Origin: Planctomycetaceae bacterium
GTDB taxonomy: Bacteria; Planctomycetota; Planctomycetia; Planctomycetales; Planctomycetaceae
Assembly (NCBI GenBank): GCA_028284485.1
Contig: JANQRQ010000289.1
Span: forward strand, 1 to 46,285
Direction: 5' to 3'
DNA length: 46,285 nt
The position numbers and the translations under genes are program-made. The notes beneath the pieces are model-generated. The model saw only the letters and a list, made by a program, of their open reading frames with translations. It was not told the DNA's origin and searched no databases. Below are positions 1 through 9,100 of this stretch, piece by piece (the stretch's first letter is position 1; each line of letters begins with the position of its first letter).

Positions 1-558
1 GAAAGCCGTTCATCCATTCGGCTCGGCTTGAAGCTGTTCAATTCGTTATTCGACGACGATTTCCAATTGGAAATGTTGCGCACCATACATCAGGCTGAAA
101 AAAACAGCCCCGACTTTTTCATTTACGGGAACCGGCTGTTTGATCCCGAGCGAGAATTCGACGGACATCGAGGAATCGCATACGGCGGTCCCGATCTTAG
201 CGACCGCAATTTGCAGGTGATGACGGCATTTAATCAGATGGCCGACCAACAGTCGGGCGACATGGTCCGGTTACCGTGGTCCGCGACCGGGAATATTACG
301 ACCGGCAAGATGGCGTTGGAATATGCGCTGCGTGGTGCAAGCAGTTTCCAACTGCATACGTATTTTCAGTTGCCGTCAGACCAGTATTCAATGAAGGCGG
401 GCAGTAAAATTCAAAAGGCGGTCCATGAATTGTATTTCCACCCTGAAAACGGGTTTGTCGTGTGGATGCTGCATTTGGCCAAGGCACTTGGTCAACCGCT
501 CGGACAATGCCGCTTTGATGAAATTGTCGGGCAGGGCGATCGGATCGGGCTTTGGTAA
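1..558 (+). CDS. Dihydroorotate-dehydrogenase-like protein, C-terminal part (5' end outside window)
   Basis: The frame is open from the first base, so only the last 185 codons are present; the TTG at 28 is internal and not a start. The visible part has the end of an FMN-type TIM barrel: LSATGNI-like PWSATGNITTGKMALEYALRG, where a Gly-rich turn is followed by a helix and then GASSFQLHT, matching the phosphate-binding end of dihydroorotate dehydrogenase-like barrels. Planctomycetes carry a diverged family of this kind usually named dihydroorotate dehydrogenase, though the C-terminal extension (about 60 residues, HELYFHPENG onwards) is unlike classical PyrD. I therefore regard the enzyme class as likely and the pyrimidine role as unproven. 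The next gene is convergent and 66 bp away. Confidence 0.5.
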   Translation, partial: ESRSSIRLGLKLFNSLFDDDFQLEMLRTIHQAEKNSPDFFIYGNRLFDPEREFDGHRGIAYGGPDLSDRNLQVMTAFNQMADQQSGDMVRLPWSATGNITTGKMALEYALRGASSFQLHTYFQLPSDQYSMKAGSKIQKAVHELYFHPENGFVVWMLHLAKALGQPLGQCRFDEIVGQGDRIGLW

Positions 559-624
559 TGTCAACGCGAGTTACAATTCCGGTTAGAATCGGTCGGTGGC
601 AATCGGTGCAGGTTTGTAGCCAAG

Positions 625-1587
625 TCAACTGGTCAGGCCGATTTCGTTCAATCTCTGTTGCAGAAACTCGCCCGCAGTAATTGCAGGGAATTTCAACCGC
701 CCTCCTGATCGGGCGACGCAGTCCGGCAATGGAGTCAAATCTGCTGATTTACATGGATGCGCGAAAAAGGGCATCGAAAATCTCGAGGCATGTTGATCAC
801 CGTTGTTGACGACTCGATGAGTCGTGCTTCTGAGAATGCCGTTCGTCAGGTTTTGAAGCATGTCGCCTGAATCGACAATGATATGATCGTGATGTGGGTC
901 AATGTCCAACCACTGGCCATCCCGAGCTTGGATTTGTAAGCCAGCCGCTGTCGACCCGCATAGAAGTGTGATCAAGTTGATATCTTCATGCGGCGCAGCA
1001 CGCATGCTGCCGGCGGGAACGTTTGCGGGAACGGGGGGATAATGGACTAATCGCAAAATGCTATCGCCCCCGGTCGCGATTTCTCGCAAATAGTTTTTCG
1101 GCATGTTGATATAAAGGGAGCAAGCGTCGAGCAGATCCAACGCCAACTTGCTGAGAACCCGGTACAATTCGGTCATGACGCTTGCAAAACTGTCGATTTC
1201 TTTCGGCCAAATGTTCGGGTAAATGCCATCACCATTTTGGGTGGCCGGTGCATCGATTTCAGCGAATGGCTCCGTGCCGATCTGATAGAACTCCTTGAGG
1301 TCGGGAATGGGCGAATCTTTGGCATGCTCTTTCCCGAATCCTGTGTACCCACGTTGGCCACCAGATTCTGGGTGGTGGTAACGCTGCTTGAGTTCATCAT
1401 TCAGTTCAAAAAACTTCCTGGCAGATTGATAGGACCGGTTGACCAACTTCGAGTCGATTTCATGACTCCGAATCGCTACAAAGCCGATCTCTTGGAGGGA
1501 CTCTCCGACAGTATCAACAAACTGTTGTTGCCGGACCTCATCTGTGGAGTACAAATCCCGACAATCAACAGTACGTAGTTGAGACAT
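625..1587 (-). CDS. 2-oxoglutarate/Fe(II)-dependent dioxygenase, isopenicillin N synthase family
   Basis: The product is 320 residues, normal for the IPNS-like family. The N-terminal DIOX_N region (about residues 5-110) is followed by the double-stranded beta-helix. The facial triad is H200-x-D202 (PHEDINLITL) and H257 (STTHRVVN), and the 2-oxoglutarate-binding R269-x-S271 (RFSMPFF) is present, so the enzyme should be active with iron and 2-oxoglutarate. The frame is open further upstream, but I chose the ATG at 1587 because AAGGGGAGCAAGG precedes it directly and the family begins here. The substrate cannot be read from the sequence; related proteins oxidise amino-acid-derived or other small molecules in the cytoplasm. 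It appears to be a single-gene unit, convergent with the truncated gene to its left. Confidence 0.88.
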   Translation of the reverse strand: MSQLRTVDCRDLYSTDEVRQQQFVDTVGESLQEIGFVAIRSHEIDSKLVNRSYQSARKFFELNDELKQRYHHPESGGQRGYTGFGKEHAKDSPIPDLKEFYQIGTEPFAEIDAPATQNGDGIYPNIWPKEIDSFASVMTELYRVLSKLALDLLDACSLYINMPKNYLREIATGGDSILRLVHYPPVPANVPAGSMRAAPHEDINLITLLCGSTAAGLQIQARDGQWLDIDPHHDHIIVDSGDMLQNLTNGILRSTTHRVVNNGDQHASRFSMPFFAHPCKSADLTPLPDCVARSGGRLKFPAITAGEFLQQRLNEIGLTS

Positions 1588-2185
1588 CCTTGCTCCCCTT
1601 GAGCGTTTTACCGTTAAGAAACTGCTCTGCACCACAATCTGGACGACGCTGCTACTGTGCATGTTGTACTTGGTGGTTGTGCAGATTGCGAATGCCAACC
1701 AACCTCGGCCACCATAATCCACAAGAGTCATCTGTTGTGGAGGTAAGAGAAACGGAATTCACGCGTGCCTCTGCAGTATCCGAGGATGCGAGTATCGAAT
1801 AATGACTGTCACCATGATTTGTCAAAACTGTGCGAAACCAATTGGATTACGTAGTGTTTGATAGGAAATGGTTGTATCCCGTTTTTCCTAAATGCAGGTA
1901 CCAAGCTTTCCAGTGGAGAAATGATCAAGCGGTTCTCGATCGTTTTGGAGAGGCATAGCAGAAAGCTAGCAAACAGAGAATTCTTGCTGGCTTCTTAACT
2001 CGTCGACAACGACCGAGGACTCTTGGAGGCTCTTGATCCGGCTTCAGTCGGTGATTTCTCGATTGGGCACGCGTTTCCTTCCAGCCCAAAAGTACGTAGT
2101 CACTGCGCTGAGAAACCGTCCCCTGATTGTGATGGGCACGGATCTCGAAATCCCATTCGACTGATCGAATTCAGGAGCCCCCAAC
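1588..2185. other. Intergenic region between divergent genes
   Basis: About 600 bp separates the divergent dioxygenase and DUF5658-like genes, so it should hold both promoters. I see no convincing gene. An imperfect inverted repeat lies at 1960-1995 (AGAAAGCTAGCAA against TTGCTGGCTTCT, one bulge and one mismatch). I could not pick a -35/-10 pair with confidence. Confidence 0.4.
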
Positions 2186-3256
2186 ATGTTTGCTCTCCAA
2201 TTCCTACTGTGCATTGGAATCGGTCTGTGTGCGACTGCCATTAGTGCGGCAGACATAGATCAAATCACTTCTTGGGACGTCGGTCATACAGACGACGTTC
2301 CTGCATCTAAGTACGGTGCAACTGTCACAGTTCAAGGCGAGCCGATCGACACCGGTGTTATCGTTTTTCATGGAGAATATCTGGATGTTCCCTACTTCGT
2401 CGGCCGGCGGGGAGACGATTTGACTATTAATAATCGTCGTGTGCGGTTCTTGCCTTCAACTCTTGGATTCTGGGACATTGACCAGTCGGCTGCCGGGAGA
2501 TCGCCTCATATTCCTCAGGCATTACTAGTAAATCTGCTTGTCAATGGGGCGCTGATTATCATTGTCGATAACACATGTGTCGACGTGATCGCGTCTCACG
2601 AAGTTCTTTCAGTCTTGCGCATCATTAATGCGACCGAGTCGAATCAGTGGAAAGTATCAAGCTTGTTGCGTGAAGGGTACGGAACACTCGATACGAATGG
2701 GTGGACAACAGTTGTTGAGCAGTTCACTGAGGACTTACCAGAAGGACAGAGGTTTACACCCGTTATGTCATCCGCCTTGCGATCGGAAGGGCCGCACTTC
2801 GCCGATGTTGGGTTTGGCAGCAAGCCGAATAGTGGATTGGTCTACAGCGCCACATTGATTGGGATGTTGCTGGCCGCGTTTGGTTTCAGCACGGTCATGA
2901 GTTATCAACCGGACCAAGGGAGAAAATGGTCGGAGAGGCATTCATCGGAAGACGCACAGCGGTTCGTCATACGGGCGATTTTCGTCCTGACATTGCTGGG
3001 AATCTTCGATCTGCTTTGTACTCATGCTGCTAACCAATCCGGTGGTTTCCTGGAACTTAACCCCATTGCAGCGCACCTCTTGCAGTCTCCGTTGGCCCTT
3101 GTGACGTATAAAGCAGTACTAACGATTCTCGGTGCCGGCATACTCTTGCGATTGAAGGTATACCGAGGCGCCCAGGTCGCATGTTGGTGGCTTTGTGTGA
3201 TCTGTACGCTCGTCGCCGCCCGGTGGGTCACCTATAGCTCGTTGTTCATTGCATGA
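2186..3256 (+). CDS. Secreted/membrane protein with C-terminal DUF5658-like domain
   Basis: The 356-residue protein starts at an ATG eight bases after AGGAG. Residues 1-21 form a signal peptide (hydrophobic core, AISAA cleavage region). Residues about 22-215 are a soluble, probably extracytoplasmic, region that I do not recognise. A transmembrane helix lies near 217-237. The last 95 residues hold three hydrophobic helices (about 263-280, 300-322, 330-350) with the pattern DLLCTHA...FLELNPIA...YKAVLTILGAG, which resembles the small membrane family DUF5658 (D-x-x-x-T, E-L-N-P and a Lys in the last helices). No function is known for that family. The fusion of a secreted N-terminal region to the membrane domain is the notable point. 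It stands alone, with long gaps on both sides. Confidence 0.75.
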   Translation: MFALQFLLCIGIGLCATAISAADIDQITSWDVGHTDDVPASKYGATVTVQGEPIDTGVIVFHGEYLDVPYFVGRRGDDLTINNRRVRFLPSTLGFWDIDQSAAGRSPHIPQALLVNLLVNGALIIIVDNTCVDVIASHEVLSVLRIINATESNQWKVSSLLREGYGTLDTNGWTTVVEQFTEDLPEGQRFTPVMSSALRSEGPHFADVGFGSKPNSGLVYSATLIGMLLAAFGFSTVMSYQPDQGRKWSERHSSEDAQRFVIRAIFVLTLLGIFDLLCTHAANQSGGFLELNPIAAHLLQSPLALVTYKAVLTILGAGILLRLKVYRGAQVACWWLCVICTLVAARWVTYSSLFIA

Positions 3257-3833
3257 GCTTCGTCAACGGATTGAGCGAATGAAACCATTGACCACCTTGG
3301 CAAAAAGGCCGACGAGTCAGTCCTGACGAAGAGAGTTCCCAATGTAATGGTTATTTGAATCGTTGAGATCATGACGGTTCTGATGCCGGTTGATTGGGGC
3401 AACTGCGAAGAAATGGTGTCAACAATAGAACGCACACCTGTCGACGAGGAAATCCGGTCAATAAGCGTTGGGATTCCCTGTTCAGCACCGTTCAAAGGGT
3501 ATCTCGATATGAGTTATTGACGGCGATTGATCATCCACGCAAAGCCATCTCCCAGACGCCCGCAAAATCGTCAGGACCGAATGCGGCGTCACGCATTCGA
3601 TTCAATGTGAAGATCAGACAGAGTTTCTCACTGCGCGTACTTCAACGTGCTCCTAGACTTTGCGGGCTGAATTAGTATCGATAGGTCCAGCAATGTTGTG
3701 GATGGTCATCAACCTTTTGGATCGTCCAAGCCTGTTGGGCACTTCGCAATTGAGCCATTCGGGCTTCCGCGATGGGCGACCGTGACGAAGCCAAGAGTCG
3801 AATTTAAACGCTGAATATCGACCAGGATGACCG
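3257..3833. other. Intergenic region, no firm gene
   Basis: About 580 bp. It contains a 49-codon plus-strand frame at 3371-3520 without a ribosome site. It also has a short minus-strand frame at 3672-3794 whose end (QAWTIQKVDDHPQHCWTYRY) looks protein-like but has no proper upstream part. The promoter of the HD-GYP gene should be here, but I could not identify it. Confidence 0.4.
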
Positions 3834-5042
3834 ATGAGTCAAATTAAGAAAACGCTGGGTTGTATGGCTGTCGCTCAAGCGGTCTGTCTTGCATTGGGGC
3901 TATGGGTCCAAGACCGTATCGTGGTCGCTTCCGCGGAGTGGATGATCGAAAACGATAGCCAAACGGCCGTAGAGAGTTCCGAACCTATTAGCTCGGATGA
4001 AACAACTCAATCCGACGCGACTTCCTCATTAACCGCCGGCGCACTGTTGAGTTCGATGCCGAGTGCCAGAATCATCACCTTCGTATGGATATTTGGTTTG
4101 CAGGCGGTTGTTGGCTATTTGATTTTGTCACGCGTGCATAACGAGCACTCGCAAAAGCAAATGCAGTCAAATGAAGACTCGATCAACCGGGTGAAAGATC
4201 TCGTTCGGACGCGTGATGCCGTCATTTTTGGACTCGCGAAATTAGCGGAGTCACGAGATCCCGACACAGGACATCACTTGGAGCGCATTGCGTCATACTC
4301 GACGCGTATTGCCTCGGTGTTGTGTAGGCATCCAGAGTTTAGCAAACACGTGACACCGTCTTTTGTGCGGATGATCGGTGTCAGTTCCGCCTTACATGAT
4401 ATCGGCAAGGTTGGCGTCGAAGACTCCATTCTTTTGAAGCCCGGCAAACTGAATGATCAGGAACGATTCCTGATGCAATTGCATGTAACTGTCGGTGCTG
4501 AATGCATCAGCCAGATCGAAAAGCGGTTGGGCAATACAAACTTTTTGCAGATGGCTCGAGAAATTGCGTTGTGCCATCACGAACGATGGGACGGCAAGGG
4601 CTATCCGCGGGGTTTGCAAGGTCGGGAAATTCCCTTAGCGGCGAGAATCGTTTCGATCGCTGATGTCTACGACGCTTTGTCGGTTCGTCGGGTTTACAAA
4701 GAAGCGTTTCCACACGAGAAATGCGTCAAAATTATCTCCGAGGAAGCGGGCAAACAGTTCGATCCGGAATTAGTCAAAGTGTTTCTGTCGATCGAATCTG
4801 AGTTTCGGGCGATTGCCAAACAATTCTCCGATGAGGAATCGGAAGGTCGATTGCTGGAAACTGTGGATACGATTGACTCGACGGAATCTCGGATGTCGCC
4901 TTCTCAAGAACGCATCATCAACGCCGTTGTGGATACCAACAAGACAACTGCCGCCGCTGAGCATGAGAAGCACGCGGATGTGGCGGAGTCAAAGACCAAA
5001 CAACAGTCGCGAGAGCATATCGGCACGTGGCAACTCAATTAG
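3834..5042 (+). CDS. Membrane-anchored HD-GYP domain phosphodiesterase
   Basis: The protein is 402 residues. Hydrophobic segments lie at about 10-30 and 80-99, with a Ser/Thr/acid-rich loop between them, so the catalytic part should be cytoplasmic. A short helical linker (100-130) leads to the HD-GYP domain (about 130-320). Its signature is complete: HD at 188-189 in LHDIGKVG, HHERWDGKGYP at 248-258, and D277/D280 in IADVYDAL. Such domains hydrolyse cyclic di-GMP or related dinucleotides. The tail after 330 is polar and low in complexity. The product lacks a receiver domain, so input is probably through the membrane region. It is followed after 21 bp by a second HD-like membrane protein, and the two are likely co-transcribed. 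Confidence 0.9.
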   Translation: MSQIKKTLGCMAVAQAVCLALGLWVQDRIVVASAEWMIENDSQTAVESSEPISSDETTQSDATSSLTAGALLSSMPSARIITFVWIFGLQAVVGYLILSRVHNEHSQKQMQSNEDSINRVKDLVRTRDAVIFGLAKLAESRDPDTGHHLERIASYSTRIASVLCRHPEFSKHVTPSFVRMIGVSSALHDIGKVGVEDSILLKPGKLNDQERFLMQLHVTVGAECISQIEKRLGNTNFLQMAREIALCHHERWDGKGYPRGLQGREIPLAARIVSIADVYDALSVRRVYKEAFPHEKCVKIISEEAGKQFDPELVKVFLSIESEFRAIAKQFSDEESEGRLLETVDTIDSTESRMSPSQERIINAVVDTNKTTAAAEHEKHADVAESKTKQQSREHIGTWQLN

Positions 5043-5063
5043 TTTCATTTTGGGGACCGAAGT

Positions 5064-6059
5064 ATGTCTGAAAAGTCGAAGAACGAACGAGCCTTAGAAA
5101 TCTCATTGCTAATTGTCACGGTTGGACTGACGTGCCTGCTGTATCAGATTGCCGGCTACAAGATGATTGTCCTCAATCTCTTCTATCTGCCGGTTGTCTT
5201 AGCTGCGTTTTATCTGGGTCGGTACCGCGCCGGTGTTTTGGCGCTGTTCAGTGTGATAATGGCGACCATCGTCACGGCTGTTGATATGGGTAATTTCGCC
5301 GCCTACACATCTCCGATTGCGATCGGCCTTTCCATTACGGTTTGGGGCGGTGCTCTCGGTTTGACAACCTTGCTCGTCGGAACGTTGAGCGATGAGCGAT
5401 CATCCAAGATTGTTGAGTTGAATGAAGCCTACGTCGGTGTGGTCGAAGTTCTTTCGCGGTATCTGCAAAGCTCGGATGCCCGACTCAAGGACCGTTCCAA
5501 ACGCGTTTCGGAACTGAGCCATACCGTTGCCGGACAAATGAAGTTGTCGCACCAGGAAATCGATGATATCCGTGTTGCTGCTTTGCTGCAGGATATGGAA
5601 AACGTCGAAATTACCGCTAAGGTGATCCGGAAAGCTGTGGGTGACCTTGGCAGCGAAAGTCGTCATTCGGACGATGCCCACACATTCCACGGGACTGATT
5701 TCTTGAATTCCTTAAGCTCCGTATTGACTGGTGCCTTGCCGTTGTTGTTGACTCGGCCCGATTCGCTCGACTTGGGAACAAGTCTTGACGGGGATTCGCC
5801 GGCGACAGACATTCCGTTTGGCGCAAAGATTATTAGCACCGTCCGAGCCTACGACGACCTAATGAACGGAGCTAAAGCGTCGGTAATGACGGCCCAACAG
5901 GCCCTTGAGCAGCTTCGCAATGACGTCGCTGCCGAACACCATCCGGCAGTTCTCCATGCATTGGAACAGGTCGTTAGCCCACAGACGACTCAATCGACCA
6001 CAGTAATCGCCGAAAAGCCCGGTTCGGAACAAGAAGTGGCTGAATTGGCTGAAGTCTAA
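5064..6059 (+). CDS. Four-helix membrane protein with degenerate HD-GYP domain
   Basis: The 331-residue protein starts at an ATG after GGGGACCGA, 21 bp behind the HD-GYP gene. Residues 10-106 form about four transmembrane helices resembling a MASE-type sensor (ALEISLLIV, YLPVVLAAFYLG). Residues 120-300 align in layout with HD-GYP, but the ligands are gone. The HD pair is Q176-D177 (LLQDMENVEI in place of LHDIGKVGV), the HHExxDGxGYP block is missing, and only the following ISTVRAYDDLMNG helix is kept. It is therefore probably catalytically dead and may bind nucleotide or regulate its active neighbour. That role is inference from operon layout. It converges with the esterase gene 67 bp away. 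Confidence 0.75.
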   Translation: MSEKSKNERALEISLLIVTVGLTCLLYQIAGYKMIVLNLFYLPVVLAAFYLGRYRAGVLALFSVIMATIVTAVDMGNFAAYTSPIAIGLSITVWGGALGLTTLLVGTLSDERSSKIVELNEAYVGVVEVLSRYLQSSDARLKDRSKRVSELSHTVAGQMKLSHQEIDDIRVAALLQDMENVEITAKVIRKAVGDLGSESRHSDDAHTFHGTDFLNSLSSVLTGALPLLLTRPDSLDLGTSLDGDSPATDIPFGAKIISTVRAYDDLMNGAKASVMTAQQALEQLRNDVAAEHHPAVLHALEQVVSPQTTQSTTVIAEKPGSEQEVAELAEV

Positions 6060-6126
6060 CGGCAGCGTCTCGCATAGGCGTGCCAGCGCCGAATGAGAGC
6101 ACACTCATTCACCAACCTGATTGATG

Positions 6127-8160
6127 TTACCGGGTGCCGACAATGTCGCGCCCGGCGGCATCTTGAGGGTGGTGGATTCTTATCTTTTTCAGGCCCACCA
6201 ACTGATGCAGGTCCGGCAGATCGAAATGCCGAAGTGCTCCGTGAACGGTGTTAATCAGTTGGTTCTTTGTCAGAGGTGTCTGGACCACGCTCGTCCACGA
6301 GTGAAGTGTTTCGTTCAATTCCACACTGCCAAATAGCTGCGGTTCCAACGCTGCGGCGTGAAGAGCAGGAATGCCTGCTTCTCCGGTTGCGATCAAGCTG
6401 ACGTTTGCTACGGATTCGGGAATCTCCCGCTGTAGAAACTTCACGCTGCTGAGAATATCGTTGACTCGCATGCCAACGAATGACTCTCCCAACATGTAGG
6501 CTATGAAGAACTCTGCAGCATTATGTCCGAGGTAGTCGGCTGTCGAAGAATAGCGCCACGGATCGGTCTTTGTTTCACCACAACCTCGCAGATCGACTGT
6601 CAGAACCAGGTTGCCGGCTTGAACTAGCTGTTCAACGGGACCGGTTAACTCATTGGCCGAGGACTTTCCGGCTCCGTCGACATACAGTACGAATCCAGTC
6701 GGGTCTCGATCAGGTGAGAGCAATAGCGCTGACAGCAAGATGCCAGGTTCCGGCTTGAGAACGATCTTGTCTATTGTGTAAGCGCCGCGCTGAATCTGGC
6801 CCCGTTTTTCAATATGAGGGGGGGGAAGTTGAGTCCATGTCTCAGCTCCAATCACATTGCGCACTGATTCGCGTTTTTCGGACTCGCTTAGCGCCGAGAA
6901 TGATTGCTTTCGTCTGAGGGCCCATTGAGTTTCCGTTTCAACGTTTAAGTCGAAGATGCGACGTGCGGAAGGCAGATCAATGACTTGCCCTGTCGTTGTG
7001 CACTGCAGGTCTTCATCGCTGGCGATTTGGGATGGCGCTTCCTCGATCGCATCGTCAATTCCTGATAACCAGCGGCGCATCCAACGTGTGGCTCCCACAC
7101 GTAGTTGGGTCGTGTAGCCATGGGACGCATTCGTTTCAATCAGGTCAACCCGTTCTGAAAATCCCAGCGTTGTGTAAATGCGCTTGGCTTGCCGAAACGC
7201 CTCCCAAGAACCTGCGATTGGAACAAAGTCCTTGGTCGCTGAACAAATCAGAACCGGGCTTGGTGCCTGCATTATCAAATAGTCTGGGTGATCCATCCCG
7301 AAAGCGATTTGGCCATGGATATTCTGCTCGGCATCGCCGGGGCCGGGACTGTCGTTCTTGCGACGCGTTGTTGTGATGAAGCAGCCCGGAGCTGCACAGT
7401 CGATCCGATCGTCGAGTGCCATCAAATAACTGGTCAGGTTGCCACCTCCCGAATTCCCAGTACAGCCGATGCGCTCGGGATCGACTTCCGGGCGCGATCG
7501 TAGGTAATCGATCCCGCGCATGGCGTCCCAAATCATGTAAGTGGCCAGGCTATGTCCCAACAGGATCGGGGCCACGCCTTCGACCATGTGTTCGCTTGTG
7601 GCCCGATACTGGCCCGTTCCATCGGCTTCGATCAATTGTTTGCGCTCGCCTTGGCCGATGGGGTCGTAGCAAAGCACGACGAATCCATTCTTGGCAAGCA
7701 GGATGCACGTTTGCTGATACGCCTCGGCCGCCTTTCCGTTTTCGGAGTGTCCACAAGGAAACAAGATTCCCGGACGCGGCTCGTCCCCTGGCGGCAAATA
7801 CAACAGCGACGAGACCCAGAATCCGGGCCGACTTTCAAATAGAATCTTTTCCACTCGGTAACCATTTCCCGGTAAACGACCCATAATTCGCGCATTGAGC
7901 GGCGTCCGTTCCGGCAACGGGCCGATATGCTCGAGGAAGTCGCTTTTCAGTCGATGTTGGTAAGCTGCGATCTGCTCGGGTGTTTCCAGGCCTTCGAGTG
8001 TTTCGAGTCGTTTATCCAGTGCGGTATGCACCTTGACGCGCAGATAGTCACGCAGCATGCGCGTGGGGACAATGTCCCCTTCCTGCGGATGCAAAACATT
8101 CAATTCCGATGAAGAACTCTGCGCGGCGAGGATGGCTGCCAGTATCCATGTTGTTTTCAT
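6127..8160 (-). CDS. Secreted two-domain alpha/beta hydrolase (acetyl xylan esterase-like)
   Basis: The product is 677 residues from the ATG at 8160, which is preceded by GAGAGCGAGAG; it begins with a short signal peptide (MKTTWILAAILAAQSSSS). The 20 codons open upstream of this ATG would spoil the signal peptide, so I excluded them. Domain 1 (about 40-370) is an AXE1/Abhydrolase-type esterase. It has the nucleophile elbow GNSGGG with S237, acid D311 (SATKDFVPI) and histidine H347 (NASHGYT), so it should be active outside the cytoplasm on acetylated or otherwise esterified polysaccharide. Domain 2 (about 440-677) has the same fold pattern, but the elbow reads ATGEAG, with Glu in the serine place, so it is probably inactive. 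Planctomycetes carry many such secreted esterases. The exact substrate is unknown. Confidence 0.82.
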   Translation of the reverse strand: MKTTWILAAILAAQSSSSELNVLHPQEGDIVPTRMLRDYLRVKVHTALDKRLETLEGLETPEQIAAYQHRLKSDFLEHIGPLPERTPLNARIMGRLPGNGYRVEKILFESRPGFWVSSLLYLPPGDEPRPGILFPCGHSENGKAAEAYQQTCILLAKNGFVVLCYDPIGQGERKQLIEADGTGQYRATSEHMVEGVAPILLGHSLATYMIWDAMRGIDYLRSRPEVDPERIGCTGNSGGGNLTSYLMALDDRIDCAAPGCFITTTRRKNDSPGPGDAEQNIHGQIAFGMDHPDYLIMQAPSPVLICSATKDFVPIAGSWEAFRQAKRIYTTLGFSERVDLIETNASHGYTTQLRVGATRWMRRWLSGIDDAIEEAPSQIASDEDLQCTTTGQVIDLPSARRIFDLNVETETQWALRRKQSFSALSESEKRESVRNVIGAETWTQLPPPHIEKRGQIQRGAYTIDKIVLKPEPGILLSALLLSPDRDPTGFVLYVDGAGKSSANELTGPVEQLVQAGNLVLTVDLRGCGETKTDPWRYSSTADYLGHNAAEFFIAYMLGESFVGMRVNDILSSVKFLQREIPESVANVSLIATGEAGIPALHAAALEPQLFGSVELNETLHSWTSVVQTPLTKNQLINTVHGALRHFDLPDLHQLVGLKKIRIHHPQDAAGRDIVGTR

Positions 8161-8205
8161 CGTTGCTCTCGCTCTCTCGTTGGTTGCAGACTCAGCGATA
8201 ATGGC

Positions 8206-8231
8206 CACTAGCGTTCTCAATCTTGCTAGTG
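8206..8231. promoter_or_regulatory. Interrupted palindrome upstream of the esterase gene
   Basis: CACTAGC at 8206-8212 and GCTAGTG at 8225-8231 are exact inverted copies with 12 bp between them, 46-71 bp upstream of the esterase start. The size and position suit a repressor or activator site. No nearby regulator identifies the factor. Confidence 0.35.
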
Positions 8232-8689
8232 CTCCGTCGTTTTAACCTTTGTCAGGGCGCTTGAATTCCGCTGGCTACGGACTTGGCTCGCGTCGTCGCG
8301 AAGAACTCCGATTCAGCTTTCCAGGCGAGAACCGAGGATACCACAATTCGATTTGGTGCGCTCGAGATCCGTATTCTCACCCCAGAATGAACCGGCAATC
8401 GCTGGCCGTTGAAGTGTGATTTTTGGTCATTAAATGCGATCTCGGCTAGCAGGTCTTGGGTTTCGCATTTGGGCGGTCGATGGTCTCATACCGGTCCGTC
8501 GCATTGCAAGGGGGGCCAAGAACGATGGTCGATGGTTCGACTGGCGAACGTAAAATCTTCTTCAAATCGAGTTTTGACCGACTGGAGATCCGCAGGGTTA
8601 TCGGTATAATCAAACTGACTTGCAGATTTAGCCTATCTTATCTGCATTCCACACATCAATTGCATTCCGCATCACGAAGGGGCGAAAAC
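8232..8689. other. Intergenic region between divergent genes
   Basis: About 460 bp between the esterase and the small secreted protein. A perfect TATAAT lies at 8605-8610, 80 bp before the ATG at 8690, but no good -35 stands 16-18 bp before it (TTGACC at 8574-8579 is 25 bp away). The frame open from 8456 into the small protein is not used as a start, because the ribosome site and signal peptide are at 8690. Confidence 0.35.
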
Positions 8690-9100
8690 ATGAGGGGGAA
8701 ACAGCAGGCACTTTTGGCGATAGCGTGTTTCGCTTGCAGCCTTATCGGGGCCTCACAAGCAAAAGCCGGCACATGGTTCTGGCACGGCCCTCGGTACTAT
8801 GTTGCTCCGCCTGTGACGTACTACGCACCGCTGGTACCCGCCGTTGCCCCGGTTGTTGTCTATTCCCCACCGGTGGTCTACACGCCGCCGGTGACCGTGT
8901 ATCGTCCCGCCTTTGTGGTCCCCCCGGCAGTGACGTATGCCCCAGTATCTCCGTACTACACCAAGTCGAGGGTTCGCTATCGACCGTGGGGTTATAAATA
9001 CGAGTACAAAGTCTATTCACCGTACAAGCTTGGCTCGATTTACAAGTACGAATACGAGAACAAGCACGGGCGCATTGAGATTGAAGAAGACTGGGACTAA
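8690..9100 (+). CDS. Small secreted Tyr/Pro/Val-rich protein
   Basis: The product has 136 residues from the ATG at 8690, eight bases after GAAGGGG. Residues 1-26 are a signal peptide ending in QAKA. Residues 36-95 are a low-complexity run of alternating V/P/Y (PPVTYY, PPVVYTPP, VYRP, PPAVTYAP). The last 45 residues are Tyr/Lys-rich and end in an acidic tail (IEIEEDWD). No enzyme motif is visible. It is probably an exported structural or envelope-associated protein; similar Pro/Tyr-rich secreted proteins are common in this phylum. An alternative is a matrix or stalk component. The gene is single, with a hairpin downstream at 9275. Confidence 0.7.
   Translation: MRGKQQALLAIACFACSLIGASQAKAGTWFWHGPRYYVAPPVTYYAPLVPAVAPVVVYSPPVVYTPPVTVYRPAFVVPPAVTYAPVSPYYTKSRVRYRPWGYKYEYKVYSPYKLGSIYKYEYENKHGRIEIEEDWD

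Noticed and set aside
3371..3520. 49-codon plus-strand frame in the gap before the HD-GYP gene
   Set aside because: No ribosome site, no recognised motif and no conserved neighbour; it could be chance.
8574..8610. TTGACC and TATAAT as a promoter for the small secreted protein
   Set aside because: Spacing is 25 bp, too long for a normal sigma-70 promoter; only the TATAAT was kept as a weak hint.
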